Of a DNA stretch of 64,000 nucleotides, positions 1 to 8,212 are shown one piece after another. A program made the position numbers and the translations under genes. The notes under the pieces were generated by a model that searched no databases, was not told where the DNA came from, and saw nothing but the letters and a program-made list of their open reading frames with translations. The DNA is from Clostridium tyrobutyricum DSM 2637 = ATCC 25755 = JCM 11008 (lineage in GTDB: Bacteria; Bacillota; Clostridia; Clostridiales; Clostridiaceae): positions 1 through 64,000 of the forward strand of contig NZ_APMH01000006.1 of assembly GCF_000359585.1 (NCBI RefSeq). Direction: 5' to 3'. The first letter of the stretch is position 1; every line of letters begins with the position of its first letter.

Positions 1-30
1 CCGGGGGTTCGAATCCCTTAAGACGCACCA
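1..30 (+). tRNA. 3' end of a tRNA (partial, identity not visible)
   Basis: The T-arm with its GTTCGAATCCC core, the 3' half of the acceptor stem, and an encoded CCA end are present, but the anticodon lies outside the window. The acceptor half AAGACGC implies a 5' end GCGTCTT, which would suit a clostridial Arg(TCT) tRNA; that identity is only a guess. It is the first visible member of a five-gene tRNA array on the same strand. Confidence 0.9.
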
Positions 31-35
31 TGATT

Positions 36-111
36 GCGCTATTAGCTCAGTTGGTAGAGCATCTGACTCTTAATCAGGTTGTCCGGGGTTCGGATCCCCG
101 ATGGCGCACCA
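36..111 (+). tRNA. tRNA-Lys (anticodon CTT)
   Basis: Full cloverleaf: acceptor GCGCTAT pairs with ATGGCGC through one G-T wobble, the D-arm is GCTCAGTTGGTAGAGC, and the anticodon loop CTCTTAA gives CTT, reading AAG. The T-arm is followed by an encoded CCA. It is separated from the previous tRNA by only 5 bases. Confidence 0.96.
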
Positions 112-138
112 TTAGTTATAATATAAATATTGTACTTT

Positions 139-214
139 CGGGGTGTGGCGCAGATGGGAGCGCGCGTGGTTTGGGACCATGAGGTCGCAGGTTCAATCCC
201 TGTCACCCCGACCA
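139..214 (+). tRNA. tRNA-Pro (anticodon TGG)
   Basis: Acceptor CGGGGTG pairs with CACCCCG, the anticodon loop TTTGGGA gives TGG, and the gene ends in an encoded CCA. The D-arm begins GGCGCAG as is usual in bacterial tRNA-Pro. Confidence 0.96.
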
Positions 215-230
215 TAATTAAATACTGTAT

Positions 231-304
231 GCGGGTGTAACTCAGTGGTAGAGTGCTAGCCTTCCAAGCTAGTTATGAGGGTTCGATTCCCTTCACCCGC
301 TCCA
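231..304 (+). tRNA. tRNA-Gly (anticodon TCC)
   Basis: Acceptor GCGGGTG pairs with CACCCGC, the anticodon stem CTAGC/GCTAG frames the loop CTTCCAA with anticodon TCC, and the gene ends with TCCA. Confidence 0.96.
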
Positions 305-334
305 TTTTGTTTATAAGGAAATTTTATATTTTGA

Positions 335-411
335 GCACCCATAGCTCAGCTGGATAGAGTGATGGACTTCGAATCCAGAGGCCGTGGGTTCGAATCCCAC
401 TGGGTGCACCA
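335..411 (+). tRNA. tRNA-Arg (anticodon TCG)
   Basis: Acceptor GCACCCA pairs with TGGGTGC, the anticodon loop CTTCGAA gives TCG (reading CGA), and CCA is encoded. It is the last gene of the array, and its 3' end lies 90 bases from an integrase remnant pointing towards it, so it is the natural candidate for a former attachment site. Confidence 0.95.
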
Positions 412-423
412 TAAAACATTGAT

Positions 424-450
424 AACACTGACTTTCAGTGTTTTTTATTT
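424..450 (+). terminator. Intrinsic terminator of the tRNA array
   Basis: An 8-bp stem AACACTGA / TCAGTGTT with a 3-base loop is followed by a run of T. It lies 12 bases after the CCA of tRNA-Arg. Confidence 0.85.
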
Positions 451-501
451 TCCTCTAAATTTGATATTCCCGCCAAAGTTTTTAATGGAAATTATTTCAT
501 T

Positions 502-876
502 TTATTCTACTTTAAAAAGAGTATTTATTTTATTAACAGCTTCAATTTTTTGTTCAGGCATTACATGAACATATATATTTGAGGTAGTTGAAATATCGGA
601 ATGTCCTAAAAGCATCTGAACTGTTTTTATTGGAACATCTTTTTCAAACAATCTTGTTGCATATGTATGTCTTAAGCTGTGAAATTTTTTATATGGAATG
701 TTATTATTTACTAGAATCCTTTTATATATTTTCCTGAGATTTTGAGGATCAGTTGCAGTTCCTAATGGATTAGAAAAAATATAATCATTTTTAACATAAG
801 CTGATCCAACTTTAAGTTTTTCTTCGTTCTGTTCTATAAGAAGGTATTTTTCATTATTATTGAAACGAATAAACAC
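502..876 (-). pseudogene. Tyrosine recombinase (phage-type integrase), C-terminal remnant
   Basis: The 124-residue frame carries the C-terminal catalytic half of a tyrosine recombinase: [11 protein letters not shown] (the H-x-x-R box), [10 protein letters not shown] (the second conserved His) and the nucleophile Tyr in NIYVHV. The N-terminal SAM-like arm-binding domain and the first catalytic Arg are absent, and a stop codon lies two codons upstream of the nominal GTG start, so this is a broken gene rather than a short enzyme. Full-length relatives are about 350-400 residues. It lies next to the tRNA-Arg gene with its 3' end facing it, the usual place for an integrase of a tRNA-targeted element. 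It is probably the scar of an excised or decayed integrative element. Confidence 0.8.
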
Positions 877-1410
877 TTTTTATTGATCTCTTAACTGACA
901 ATATAGATTTTTTAAAATCCAAGTATTTAGAAGTTATCAACAGTGTGCATAAAATTGAAATTTGGGATTATAAACTTGTAATGGTCAATCATTTTTTAAC
1001 ATAACAACCTAATCTTTTAGTTTCCATACCTTCCCTCAAAGTGAGTTAGTCCATTATTGTATTTTTGTGTTCTTATATGGTTATATATGGACAAAATTAT
1101 TTTTTGATTTATTCAACTACTCTTTTCCAGAAATCAGCGCTGCCTGTTTTAAAATATCATTCTTCGCAATAATAAGTTGTTTATTTTTCTTAAGCAGTTA
1201 TATGGACTTCTGCTGGTTTTTTTCTACTCTAATTATTCTTTTATTTAGACACTTTCATAGTTTCAGACTGCATTATATATCTATTCACCATTGATTAAGA
1301 CATGATTAATTTCTTCTTTTCCATAATTATTCTATTATATCATTTCACTAAAAAGTTATTCTATTTATTGAAGCCTATCATCCAATCTATACTCATTTAT
1401 TTTATAAAGT
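877..1410. other. Intergenic stretch without a supported gene
   Basis: No frame here has a ribosome site and a recognisable product. A 75-codon frame at 1067-1294 on the plus strand is hydrophobic by composition only. One DnaA-box-like 9-mer (TGTGCATAA) occurs at 944-952. The stretch probably contains decayed sequence from the element whose integrase remnant lies at 502-876. Confidence 0.5.
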
Positions 1411-1414
1411 CCAC

Positions 1415-1445
1415 TTGACCTTGGTATTATACCAAAGTATATAGT
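1415..1445 (+). promoter_or_regulatory. MerR-type promoter 1 with 19-bp spacer and dyad
   Basis: The -35 TTGACC (1415-1420) and -10 TATAGT (1440-1445) are separated by 19 bases instead of 17, the hallmark of promoters activated by MerR-family proteins through DNA twisting. The spacer holds a perfect 15-bp dyad TTGGTAT-T-ATACCAA centred on 1428. The same geometry and core recur at 5000-5030 and 9689-9719. Confidence 0.8.
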
Positions 1446-1488
1446 AATTATTATAATAAAAAATTACTTCTTTTAGGAAGGTGATATT

Positions 1489-2655
1489 TTGCAAAATTTT
1501 ATATATTCCATTCCAACGAAAGTAGCATTTGGAAAGGGAATGATAAATAAACTTCCAAAGTTCATTAATGAATTTGGCAGTAAAGTTTTATTGGTATATG
1601 GTGGAGGAAGCATAAAAAGAATAGGATTATACGACCGTATTATTAAACTTTTAGATGATAATGGTATTACTTATTATGATTTATCAGGTGTAGAACCTAA
1701 TCCACGTGTAAATACAGTAGAAAAGGGAATTAAGATTTGTAGAGAAAATAGTATTGATGTAATTTTACCTATCGGTGGCGGAAGCAGTATAGATTGTGGA
1801 AAGGCTATAGCAGCAGGGTACTATTATAATGGAAAGGTGTGGGATTTGGTACTGGATAATAGTTTGGTTAAAAATGTTCTTCCAATTATTACTGTATTGA
1901 CCTTAGCAGCCACTGGATCTGAAATGGATTGTTTTTCTGTAATTTCTAATGAGGAAACTAATGACAAGATGGAAATTGAAAATTATTTGTTATATCCCAA
2001 GTATTCCATTTTGGATCCGGAAAATACGTTTTCAGTATCAGCATATCAGACTGCTTGTGGAACTGTTGATATTATTTCGCATTTATTTGAAGTATATTTT
2101 AATGGTGTAAAAGATACATATTTTCAGGAACGTATAATTGAAGGAATGCTAAAAACTTGTGTTCATTATGGTCCTATAGCATGTAAAAAACCTGATGACT
2201 ATGATGCCAGGGCTAATTTAATGTGGACAGCAAGCTGGGCTATTAATGGATTTATAGCATGTGGAAAAATGGGACCCTGGCCGGCTCATGCCATGGAACA
2301 TCAGTTAAGTGCATATTATGACGTTACACATGGACATGGACTTGCAGTAATTATTCCTGCTTTAATGAAATACATTTTAAATGAAAAAACGGCATTAATA
2401 TTTTCAAATTATGGGAAAAATGTATTTGGAATAAATTCAGATCTGTCTAATATGCAAATTGCAGAGATAGCTATAGATAAAACCAAAAGATTATTTAAAG
2501 ACATGGGATTAAAGTGTAGATTGAGGGATTTAGGCATTAATACAAGGGATAAATTTGAAATAATGGCTGAAAAGGCTTGCGAATCAGGAACTGAAGAATG
2601 TATGGTGTCTTTATATAAAAAGGACATTATAAAAATTTATAAATTATGCTTTTGA
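1489..2655 (+). CDS. Iron-containing alcohol dehydrogenase (BDH/YqhD type)
   Basis: This 388-residue protein belongs to the group III Fe-dependent alcohol dehydrogenases, which reduce aldehydes to alcohols with NAD(P)H. It has the GGGS nucleotide-binding loop near residue 95 (PIGGGSSIDCGKA), the TGSEMD segment near 144, and metal-ligand histidines in the HAMEHQLS and THGHGLA regions around residues 265-285. Length is that of the family. The start is TTG, set by AGGAAGGTGAT just upstream. It is the first gene behind MerR-type promoter 1 and is followed after 22 bases by a cyclodeaminase-like gene. In this context it could dispose of the aldehyde made by the amine-oxidising complex encoded at 6302-9675; that substrate is inferred, not shown. 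Confidence 0.9.
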   Translation: MQNFIYSIPTKVAFGKGMINKLPKFINEFGSKVLLVYGGGSIKRIGLYDRIIKLLDDNGITYYDLSGVEPNPRVNTVEKGIKICRENSIDVILPIGGGSSIDCGKAIAAGYYYNGKVWDLVLDNSLVKNVLPIITVLTLAATGSEMDCFSVISNEETNDKMEIENYLLYPKYSILDPENTFSVSAYQTACGTVDIISHLFEVYFNGVKDTYFQERIIEGMLKTCVHYGPIACKKPDDYDARANLMWTASWAINGFIACGKMGPWPAHAMEHQLSAYYDVTHGHGLAVIIPALMKYILNEKTALIFSNYGKNVFGINSDLSNMQIAEIAIDKTKRLFKDMGLKCRLRDLGINTRDKFEIMAEKACESGTEECMVSLYKKDIIKIYKLCF

Positions 2656-2677
2656 TTTTGAATGGATGGTGTAAACA

Positions 2678-3826
2678 ATGGAAAAAAGGATTGAATTTTT
2701 ATATTTAAGTGAAGAAGATATGATAGATTCTGGTGTTTTGGAAGCTGAACGTTGTGTAGAAGTTATGGAAGAAGTAAACATCTTATTAAGTAAAGGTGAT
2801 TATTTAATGGGAGGTAGAGATAACAATGAACATGGTATTGAAGTAATATTTCCTAAAAAATCTAAGATAAAGGAATTCCCAATTGCAGATACAAGGGATA
2901 GACGTTTTATGGCAATGCCAGCTTATCTTGGTGGAAGATTTCATCTTACAGGAGAAAAGTGGTACGGTTCCAATGGAGGCAATAATGAAAAAGGATTACC
3001 ACGTTCTATATTGCTAATGATATTGAATGATGTAGAAACAGGTAAACCATTGGCAATTATGTCGGCTAATCTGTTAAGTGCAATGAGAACTGGTGCCATG
3101 TCTGGAATTATAGCAAAACATTTAGCTAAAAAGAATTCAAAGGTTATTGCATTAGTTGGTGCAGGAGCAATAAATAAGGCTTGCATTGTAAGTATTCTAC
3201 CATATTTTAAAGATATTGAGAAGATTAAAATAAAAGGCAGTTCTATAACATCAAAGACGGCTAAAGATTTATCAGAATTTATTTGTAAAAATTACTCATG
3301 GATAAAGAGTGTAGAAGTTTGTAGTACTTTACAGGAAACAGTAGAAAATGCCGATATTATTAGTGAAGCTGTATCTTCAAAACAAGGTGAATGGCCTGCA
3401 TTTGACAGTAATTGGTTAAAACCAGGCTGTATACTTATTTCTTCTGGAACAATGGAAATAGATCGGGAGTTTATTTGTAATAATATGACTAAAGTAGTTG
3501 ATAATATTCATATGTATGAGAATTATATTACTACTTATGAACATCATGATGAGAAAACTGGTAAAAGGATATCTACTGGTACACCGGGAATGTTTTTTGT
3601 TGATATGATACAAGATGGTAAGATAACCAAGGATGATGTTCGCTCATTAGGTGATATTATTCGAGGTGTTACCCCAGGAAGAATGTCTGAAGACGAGATG
3701 TTTTTAATAAGCTCTGGAGGTATGCCGGTTTTAGATATTGCATGGGGATATGAATGTTATAGAAAAGCATTGTTGCTTGGAAAAGGAACAAAATTAAATT
3801 TGTGGAACGAGCCACATTTATTATAG
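2678..3826 (+). CDS. Ornithine cyclodeaminase / mu-crystallin family protein, copy 1
   Basis: The 382-residue protein has the ornithine cyclodeaminase fold: an N-terminal substrate domain with GEKWYGSN carrying the likely catalytic Lys, the S-A-M-R-T-G-A segment, and a Rossmann motif VGAGAINKA near residue 160 for NAD. Relatives of this length are often deposited as tyramine oxidase subunit B, a name I would not take literally. It is colinear with the protein encoded at 5127-6275 over its full length, so the two are paralogues within one regulon. It is co-transcribed with the alcohol dehydrogenase and ends at a strong bidirectional terminator. Likely reaction: NAD-dependent deamination or reduction at an amino-acid or imine carbon; the exact substrate is unknown. 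Confidence 0.85.
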   Translation: MEKRIEFLYLSEEDMIDSGVLEAERCVEVMEEVNILLSKGDYLMGGRDNNEHGIEVIFPKKSKIKEFPIADTRDRRFMAMPAYLGGRFHLTGEKWYGSNGGNNEKGLPRSILLMILNDVETGKPLAIMSANLLSAMRTGAMSGIIAKHLAKKNSKVIALVGAGAINKACIVSILPYFKDIEKIKIKGSSITSKTAKDLSEFICKNYSWIKSVEVCSTLQETVENADIISEAVSSKQGEWPAFDSNWLKPGCILISSGTMEIDREFICNNMTKVVDNIHMYENYITTYEHHDEKTGKRISTGTPGMFFVDMIQDGKITKDDVRSLGDIIRGVTPGRMSEDEMFLISSGGMPVLDIAWGYECYRKALLLGKGTKLNLWNEPHLL

Positions 3827-3853
3827 TTATTAAATTGAACAAAATATGTATTC

Positions 3854-3900
3854 AAAATTTAGCTGCCTCTTGTCTTTCTGACATGAGACAGTTAAATTTT
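3854..3900. terminator. Bidirectional terminator between convergent genes
   Basis: A stem of about 20 bp with two mismatches runs from AAATTTAGCTG to CAGTTAAATTT around the loop TTTCT, flanked by A-rich and T-rich sides. It separates the plus-strand cyclodeaminase gene from the minus-strand MerR gene and should stop both. Confidence 0.85.
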
Positions 3901-4752
3901 TTAATTTGTATTTAATTTTACACGCTTTTTTAGTGGCTTTACAGGTATTTGTATTTCAGTTATAAATTCCTCTTCATCTAAAGTTTCATAGCAGTCTATA
4001 TGTCCTATTTCAATAGGATGCGAAATAACTTCAAAGTTATGTTCCTTTGCAAAATCCAGCATTTTAGGGACATATCTTTTAGTTTGTTTTAAGTTTCCTC
4101 TATAAAACAAAGATAAATATTTTCCAGGAGGAAGAAAATAATTACCTACATAATTAGAACTTTCAGAATAAAAAAATACATTTTCTGTTTTATAATAATC
4201 CGAATCTGGGTTGCTATTTTCTAAATCAAGGGTATAACAGTCACATGAACCTATTATAGGAAATTTTTGTTTCGTTTTATGCATATACTTTGTAGCTGTA
4301 TATGTAACCATACGATCTGGAATATTTGTTTCACTAATCATAACACAGGATCTTTCTGGAAAAGTTAAAATCTTAATCTGGTAAAATTCAATGGAATTTT
4401 TCAAGATTGCTTTAATGGATGATAGCCTAGTATTTAAGCTTTCCTTTGTCTGATATAGATTTACAATAGATTCATTTACAATATTTATTTCTCGTTCCAA
4501 TAATTCCATGGATGTGCTTAAGTTTCTGTTCCTACCTAATTCTTTTATTTGTTTTGATGGAAAACGTAGTTCCATAAGTTCACGAATTATAGCAATTTCG
4601 CGAATGTCATCAAGACTATAAATACGGTAGTTGTTTATAGGATCTCTCTTGGGGGACACGATTCCGACTCTTTCATAATAACGTAGAGAATCTAATCCTA
4701 TATTGAACAACTTAGATATTTCTCCAATTTTATAACAATTTTCATTGATCAT
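3901..4752 (-). CDS. MerR-family transcriptional regulator with GyrI-like effector domain
   Basis: Residues 1-70 form a MerR winged helix (YKIGEISKLFNIGLDSLRYY, then IVSPKRDPINNYRIYS), residues 75-120 the dimerising coiled coil, and residues from about 125 to the end resemble the GyrI/BmrR-type small-molecule binding domain. The ATG at 4752 is preferred to the upstream GTG at 4773 because AAAGGAAGG sits 9 bases before it. The gene lies between the two units that carry matched 19-bp-spacer promoters and has a dyad of the same core (TGGTAT-C-ATACTA) 29 bases before its start. It is very likely the activator of the surrounding regulon and of itself or its own repressor. An aromatic or cationic amine effector is plausible for this domain type. 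Confidence 0.88.
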   Translation of the reverse strand: MINENCYKIGEISKLFNIGLDSLRYYERVGIVSPKRDPINNYRIYSLDDIREIAIIRELMELRFPSKQIKELGRNRNLSTSMELLEREINIVNESIVNLYQTKESLNTRLSSIKAILKNSIEFYQIKILTFPERSCVMISETNIPDRMVTYTATKYMHKTKQKFPIIGSCDCYTLDLENSNPDSDYYKTENVFFYSESSNYVGNYFLPPGKYLSLFYRGNLKQTKRYVPKMLDFAKEHNFEVISHPIEIGHIDCYETLDEEEFITEIQIPVKPLKKRVKLNTN

Positions 4753-4780
4753 AAAACTAATCCTTCCTTTCACAATAAAG

Positions 4781-4793
4781 TGGTATCATACTA
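4781..4793 (-). promoter_or_regulatory. MerR dyad upstream of its own gene
   Basis: TGGTAT-C-ATACTA is a near-perfect dyad with the core found in the three target promoters. At this copy the expected -35 and -10 positions on the minus strand read GAATCC and TTGTGA, so it does not look like a standard MerR promoter and may serve autorepression. Confidence 0.6.
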
Positions 4794-4999
4794 TGGATTC
4801 CAGAAAATAATTTTAATATATAGATTACAAATAATATTTCAAATTTATAAATATTGCATAAGAAAAATAACTATTTGGTATTTTGTACTATTATTATTTA
4901 ACAATTTAATAAATAATATATCATAATATATTATTTTGTCAATAAGTTTTATTCCTAAATATGAGATTTATTATGTATACAAAAATATATTTAATATTG

Positions 5000-5030
5000 T
5001 TGACATTAGTATCATACTAGACAATATAAT
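5000..5030 (+). promoter_or_regulatory. MerR-type promoter 2 with 19-bp spacer and dyad
   Basis: TTGACA (5000-5005) and TATAAT (5025-5030) are consensus hexamers 19 bases apart. The spacer contains a perfect 13-bp dyad TAGTAT-C-ATACTA centred on 5013, at the same offset from the -35 as in promoter 1. It leaves a leader of about 90 bases before the gene at 5127, in which I see no further structure. Confidence 0.85.
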
Positions 5031-5126
5031 GTAGGCATGTAAGGAAATACATCTTAAAACAGTATTTATATAAGACATAAAATTATAAAAATAATTTGAA
5101 GTGCATAAAAATCGGAGGAGATATTT

Positions 5127-6275
5127 ATGGAAAGTACTAAAATTGATTTTTTGTATCTAAACGAGCAGGATATGATAAAAGCTGGTGTATTGGATGCTTC
5201 TATGTGTATACAGGTAATGGGAGAGACAATGGCATTGCTTAGTAAGGGGGATTATATAATGGGGGGTCCTAATCATAATGCGCATGGAATTATGTTGGAG
5301 TTCCCTAAGAAGTCTTATATTCCGAACTTTCCATTAAATAATTCTAGAGATAGACGATTTATTGCCATGCCTGCTTATCTGGGAGGAAGATTTCATATAG
5401 CAGGGCAGAAGTGGTATGGCTCTAATGGAAGAAACGCTCAACATGGTTTGCCGCGATCTATACTGATGGTTTCCTTAAATGATGTAGAAACAGGGATCCC
5501 AATAGCATATATGTCTGCAAATCTATTGAGTGCAATGAGAACAGGAGCTATGCCGGGACTTGCTGCCAAGCTTCTTGCTCGAAAAGATTCCAAAGTATTA
5601 TCTATTGTTGGGCCTGGTGCCATTAATAAGGCATGTACAATGGCGATTATGTCATGCTTTCCGAATATTGAGACTGTGAAAATAAAGGGAAGTTCACCTG
5701 AATCAAAAACAGCCAAAAAAATGAAAAAATTTGTTGAAAGTAGATATTTTAATGTAAAAAACATTAAAATTTGCAGTACTTTGGAAGAAGCAATCAGAGG
5801 TGCAGATATAGTTAGTGAAGCTGCCTCTGTTAAAGAAGGACAGTGGCCAAAATATGAAAGGGAATGGTTCAAGCCGGGAGCTGTAATTATTTCAGCCAGC
5901 ACTTTTAATATGGAACATAAAAGTATTATGGATATCAAGAAAGTAGTGGATGATTATAGTATGTATGAAGATTATTCCAATGAAGATCCTGTAGTATTCG
6001 ATAAAAATTTAAATAGAAAGCCAACTGGATGTATGGGTGAAGACTTTGTAAACATGGTTAAAGATGGTTTGATAGAGAGAAAAAGTATTATTAATTTAGG
6101 TGATATTGTTACTGGAAAAGCTCCCGGCAGAACATCCGATGATGAAGTTATACTTGTGGCAATTGAAGGACTTCCTATAGAAGATGTTGCATGGGGATAT
6201 GAATGTTATCAAAATGCATTGAAGAAGGGTTTGGGTATAAAACTTAATCTTTGGGACAGGTCAGCTATAATTTAA
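5127..6275 (+). CDS. Ornithine cyclodeaminase / mu-crystallin family protein, copy 2
   Basis: This 382-residue paralogue of the protein at 2678-3826 keeps the same landmarks: GQKWYGSN with the likely catalytic Lys, LLSAMRTGAMPG, a Rossmann motif VGPGAINKA (the middle Gly replaced by Pro) and DIVSEAAS. The start ATG follows GGAGGAGATATTT. It heads the five-gene unit that continues with a (2Fe-2S) protein, an FAD/Fe-S oxidoreductase, a BFD protein and a DAO-type flavoprotein, all within a few bases of each other. In Agrobacterium opine catabolism an ornithine cyclodeaminase is likewise encoded next to an opine oxidase, which supports a shared substrate chain but does not identify it. Confidence 0.85.
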   Translation: MESTKIDFLYLNEQDMIKAGVLDASMCIQVMGETMALLSKGDYIMGGPNHNAHGIMLEFPKKSYIPNFPLNNSRDRRFIAMPAYLGGRFHIAGQKWYGSNGRNAQHGLPRSILMVSLNDVETGIPIAYMSANLLSAMRTGAMPGLAAKLLARKDSKVLSIVGPGAINKACTMAIMSCFPNIETVKIKGSSPESKTAKKMKKFVESRYFNVKNIKICSTLEEAIRGADIVSEAASVKEGQWPKYEREWFKPGAVIISASTFNMEHKSIMDIKKVVDDYSMYEDYSNEDPVVFDKNLNRKPTGCMGEDFVNMVKDGLIERKSIINLGDIVTGKAPGRTSDDEVILVAIEGLPIEDVAWGYECYQNALKKGLGIKLNLWDRSAII

Positions 6276-6301
6276 ATGATTATAAAGAAGGAGATAATTA
6301 T

Positions 6302-6628
6302 ATGTTTAGAATAGACAAGCATCCGATTTTTGGAGGGAATACAAAGAAAAAAAAGATTTCATTTACTTTTGATAAAAAAAGTTTGGAAGGATATGAAGGG
6401 GAGCCTATTGCAGCTGCATTAAAAGCTGCAGGAGTTATGGTACACAGATACACCAAAAAGAGACATGAGCCAAGAGGAATCTTTTGTGCTATTGGCAGGT
6501 GTACCGATTGTGTAATGATTGTAAATGGAAAACCTAATGTTCGCACATGCATTACTCCCCTTGTTGAGGGAATGGTAGTACAGACACAGTATGGTGTGGA
6601 AACAGAAAAAAGTTCATTTGAGGAGTGA
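6302..6628 (+). CDS. (2Fe-2S)-binding subunit, HcnA / opine-oxidase-like
   Basis: The 108-residue protein is a small plant-type ferredoxin-like subunit, with Cys residues in GIFCAIGRCTDC and VRTCITP that can ligate one [2Fe-2S] cluster. Its best match in architecture is HcnA of hydrogen cyanide synthase and the equivalent subunit of opine and sarcosine dehydrogenases. The start at 6302 is chosen over an upstream in-frame ATG at 6251, because the latter lies inside the previous gene and AAGGAGATA precedes 6302. It should pass electrons between the two flavin subunits encoded downstream. Confidence 0.82.
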   Translation: MFRIDKHPIFGGNTKKKKISFTFDKKSLEGYEGEPIAAALKAAGVMVHRYTKKRHEPRGIFCAIGRCTDCVMIVNGKPNVRTCITPLVEGMVVQTQYGVETEKSSFEE

Positions 6629-6633
6629 TTGAT

Positions 6634-8211
6634 ATGCAAAGATATGATTTAATCGTTGTAGGAGCAGGTCCGGCAGGTTTGTCTGCTGCTATAGAAGCTT
6701 CAAAGGCAGGTATGACAACAATTGTTTTTGATGAAAATGCAAAACCAGGAGGACAACTTTTTAAACAGATTCATAAGTTCTTTGGTTCAAAAGAAAACAG
6801 GGCAAAAGTTCGCGGATTTAAAATAGGAGAAGAATTATTAAAAAAAGCAGAAGAATATGGAGTTGAGGTAAAATTAAATGCTGTGGTAATCGGTTTGTAT
6901 CCAGAAAAAGAAATTACAGTCAAAATGGATGATGTAGTATTTCATTATAAAGGTGATGCTATTTTAATTGCAACAGGTGCCAGCGAAAATGCATTAAATT
7001 TTAGAGGGTGGACTTTGCCTGGAGTAATAGGTGCAGGAGCTGCACAGACAATAATGAATTTACACCATGTTAAACCAGGAAACAAAGTACTGATGGTTGG
7101 AACAGGCAATGTGGGTTTGGTTGTAAGTTATCAATTGATGCAGGCAGGTTGTGAAGTTACTGCATTAATAGATGTATTGCCTAGAATAAGCGGATATGGT
7201 GTACATGCTGCAAAGATAGCAAGATGTGGAGTGCAATTTTATCCCTCTCATACAATTATACAGGCGGAAGGCAAAGAGTGTGTGACAGGTGCTGTAATTG
7301 GCGAAGTAGATAAAAACTGGAAAATCAAACCTGGAACAGAAAAACATTTTGATGTTGATACCATTTGTACTGCAGTAGGCCTTTCACCAATGTCACAGTT
7401 ATTAAAACAGGCCGGATGCGAGATGATGAGCACTAAAGGCGGGTATATTCCTGTTTGTAATGAATATGGTGAAACTTCTATTGGCGGTATTTTTGCTGCG
7501 GGAGATGTTTCATCAATTGAAGAAGCCAGTTCAGCTATGATTGAAGGGAGAATCTCAGGAATAGATATTGCATATACTTTAGGTTATTTAAGTAATAAAA
7601 AAAGAGAGAAATATTATACAAAATTGAAGTGTGACCTGGAAAATTTGAGAAAAGGTATGTTTGGTCCGGAAAATCGCGGAAAATTATTAAAGAAGACAGA
7701 TGAGAATATTGATATATCCATGAATCTTTTGCATAGAGGTTACATATCAGATGATGAAATTTTTCGTTATCCAGGGATAGTTAAAAAATCAGGCATACAT
7801 CCTGTAATGGAATGTACGCAAAATATTCCGTGTAATCCATGTCAAGACGCATGTCCCAAAGGGTGCATAACAATTGGCGAAAATATAACGTCTTTGCCAA
7901 TTGTTGATTTAGACAAGATATGCATTGGTTGTGGTATGTGTGTAGCCTCGTGTCCCGGACAAGCTATTTTTTTAGTAGATGAAGATTTTGAAGAGAAATA
8001 TGCAAGTGTAATGATTCCATATGAATTTTTACCACTGCCTGAAAAAGGTGAAAAGGGAAAAGCGATGGATAGAAGTGGAAAAGTAGTTTGTGAAGCGGAA
8101 GTAATTGGAGTTAAAACTGCAATGCTATTTGATCATACAAATCTTCTTACAATAAAAGTACCTAAAAATATGGCAATGAAAGCAAGATTTTATAAAACGG
8201 GGAGGTCCTAA
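6634..8211 (+). CDS. FAD-dependent oxidoreductase with C-terminal 2x[4Fe-4S] domain (HcnB-like)
   Basis: Residues 1-330 form a two-dinucleotide-binding flavoprotein: GAGPAGLSAA near the N terminus, the ATG-type segment ATGASE, a second GTGNVG at about residue 155, and GIFAAGDV. The C-terminal part carries Cys motifs CNPCQDACP and CIGCGMCVASCP, two ferredoxin-type [4Fe-4S] sites. Family members HcnB and OoxA have instead a C-terminal BFD domain; here that domain is a separate gene (8213-8539). The ATG at 6634 has GAGGAG 8 bases upstream; a GTG at 6625 overlaps that site. In an anaerobe the complex is more likely a dehydrogenase feeding ferredoxin or NAD than an oxidase. Confidence 0.85.
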   Translation: MQRYDLIVVGAGPAGLSAAIEASKAGMTTIVFDENAKPGGQLFKQIHKFFGSKENRAKVRGFKIGEELLKKAEEYGVEVKLNAVVIGLYPEKEITVKMDDVVFHYKGDAILIATGASENALNFRGWTLPGVIGAGAAQTIMNLHHVKPGNKVLMVGTGNVGLVVSYQLMQAGCEVTALIDVLPRISGYGVHAAKIARCGVQFYPSHTIIQAEGKECVTGAVIGEVDKNWKIKPGTEKHFDVDTICTAVGLSPMSQLLKQAGCEMMSTKGGYIPVCNEYGETSIGGIFAAGDVSSIEEASSAMIEGRISGIDIAYTLGYLSNKKREKYYTKLKCDLENLRKGMFGPENRGKLLKKTDENIDISMNLLHRGYISDDEIFRYPGIVKKSGIHPVMECTQNIPCNPCQDACPKGCITIGENITSLPIVDLDKICIGCGMCVASCPGQAIFLVDEDFEEKYASVMIPYEFLPLPEKGEKGKAMDRSGKVVCEAEVIGVKTAMLFDHTNLLTIKVPKNMAMKARFYKTGRS

Positions 8212-8212
8212 A

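Noticed and set aside
1067-1294. 75-codon plus-strand hydrophobic frame in the region after the integrase remnant
   Set aside because: No ribosome site, AT-driven composition, no recognisable pattern; the region reads as decayed sequence.
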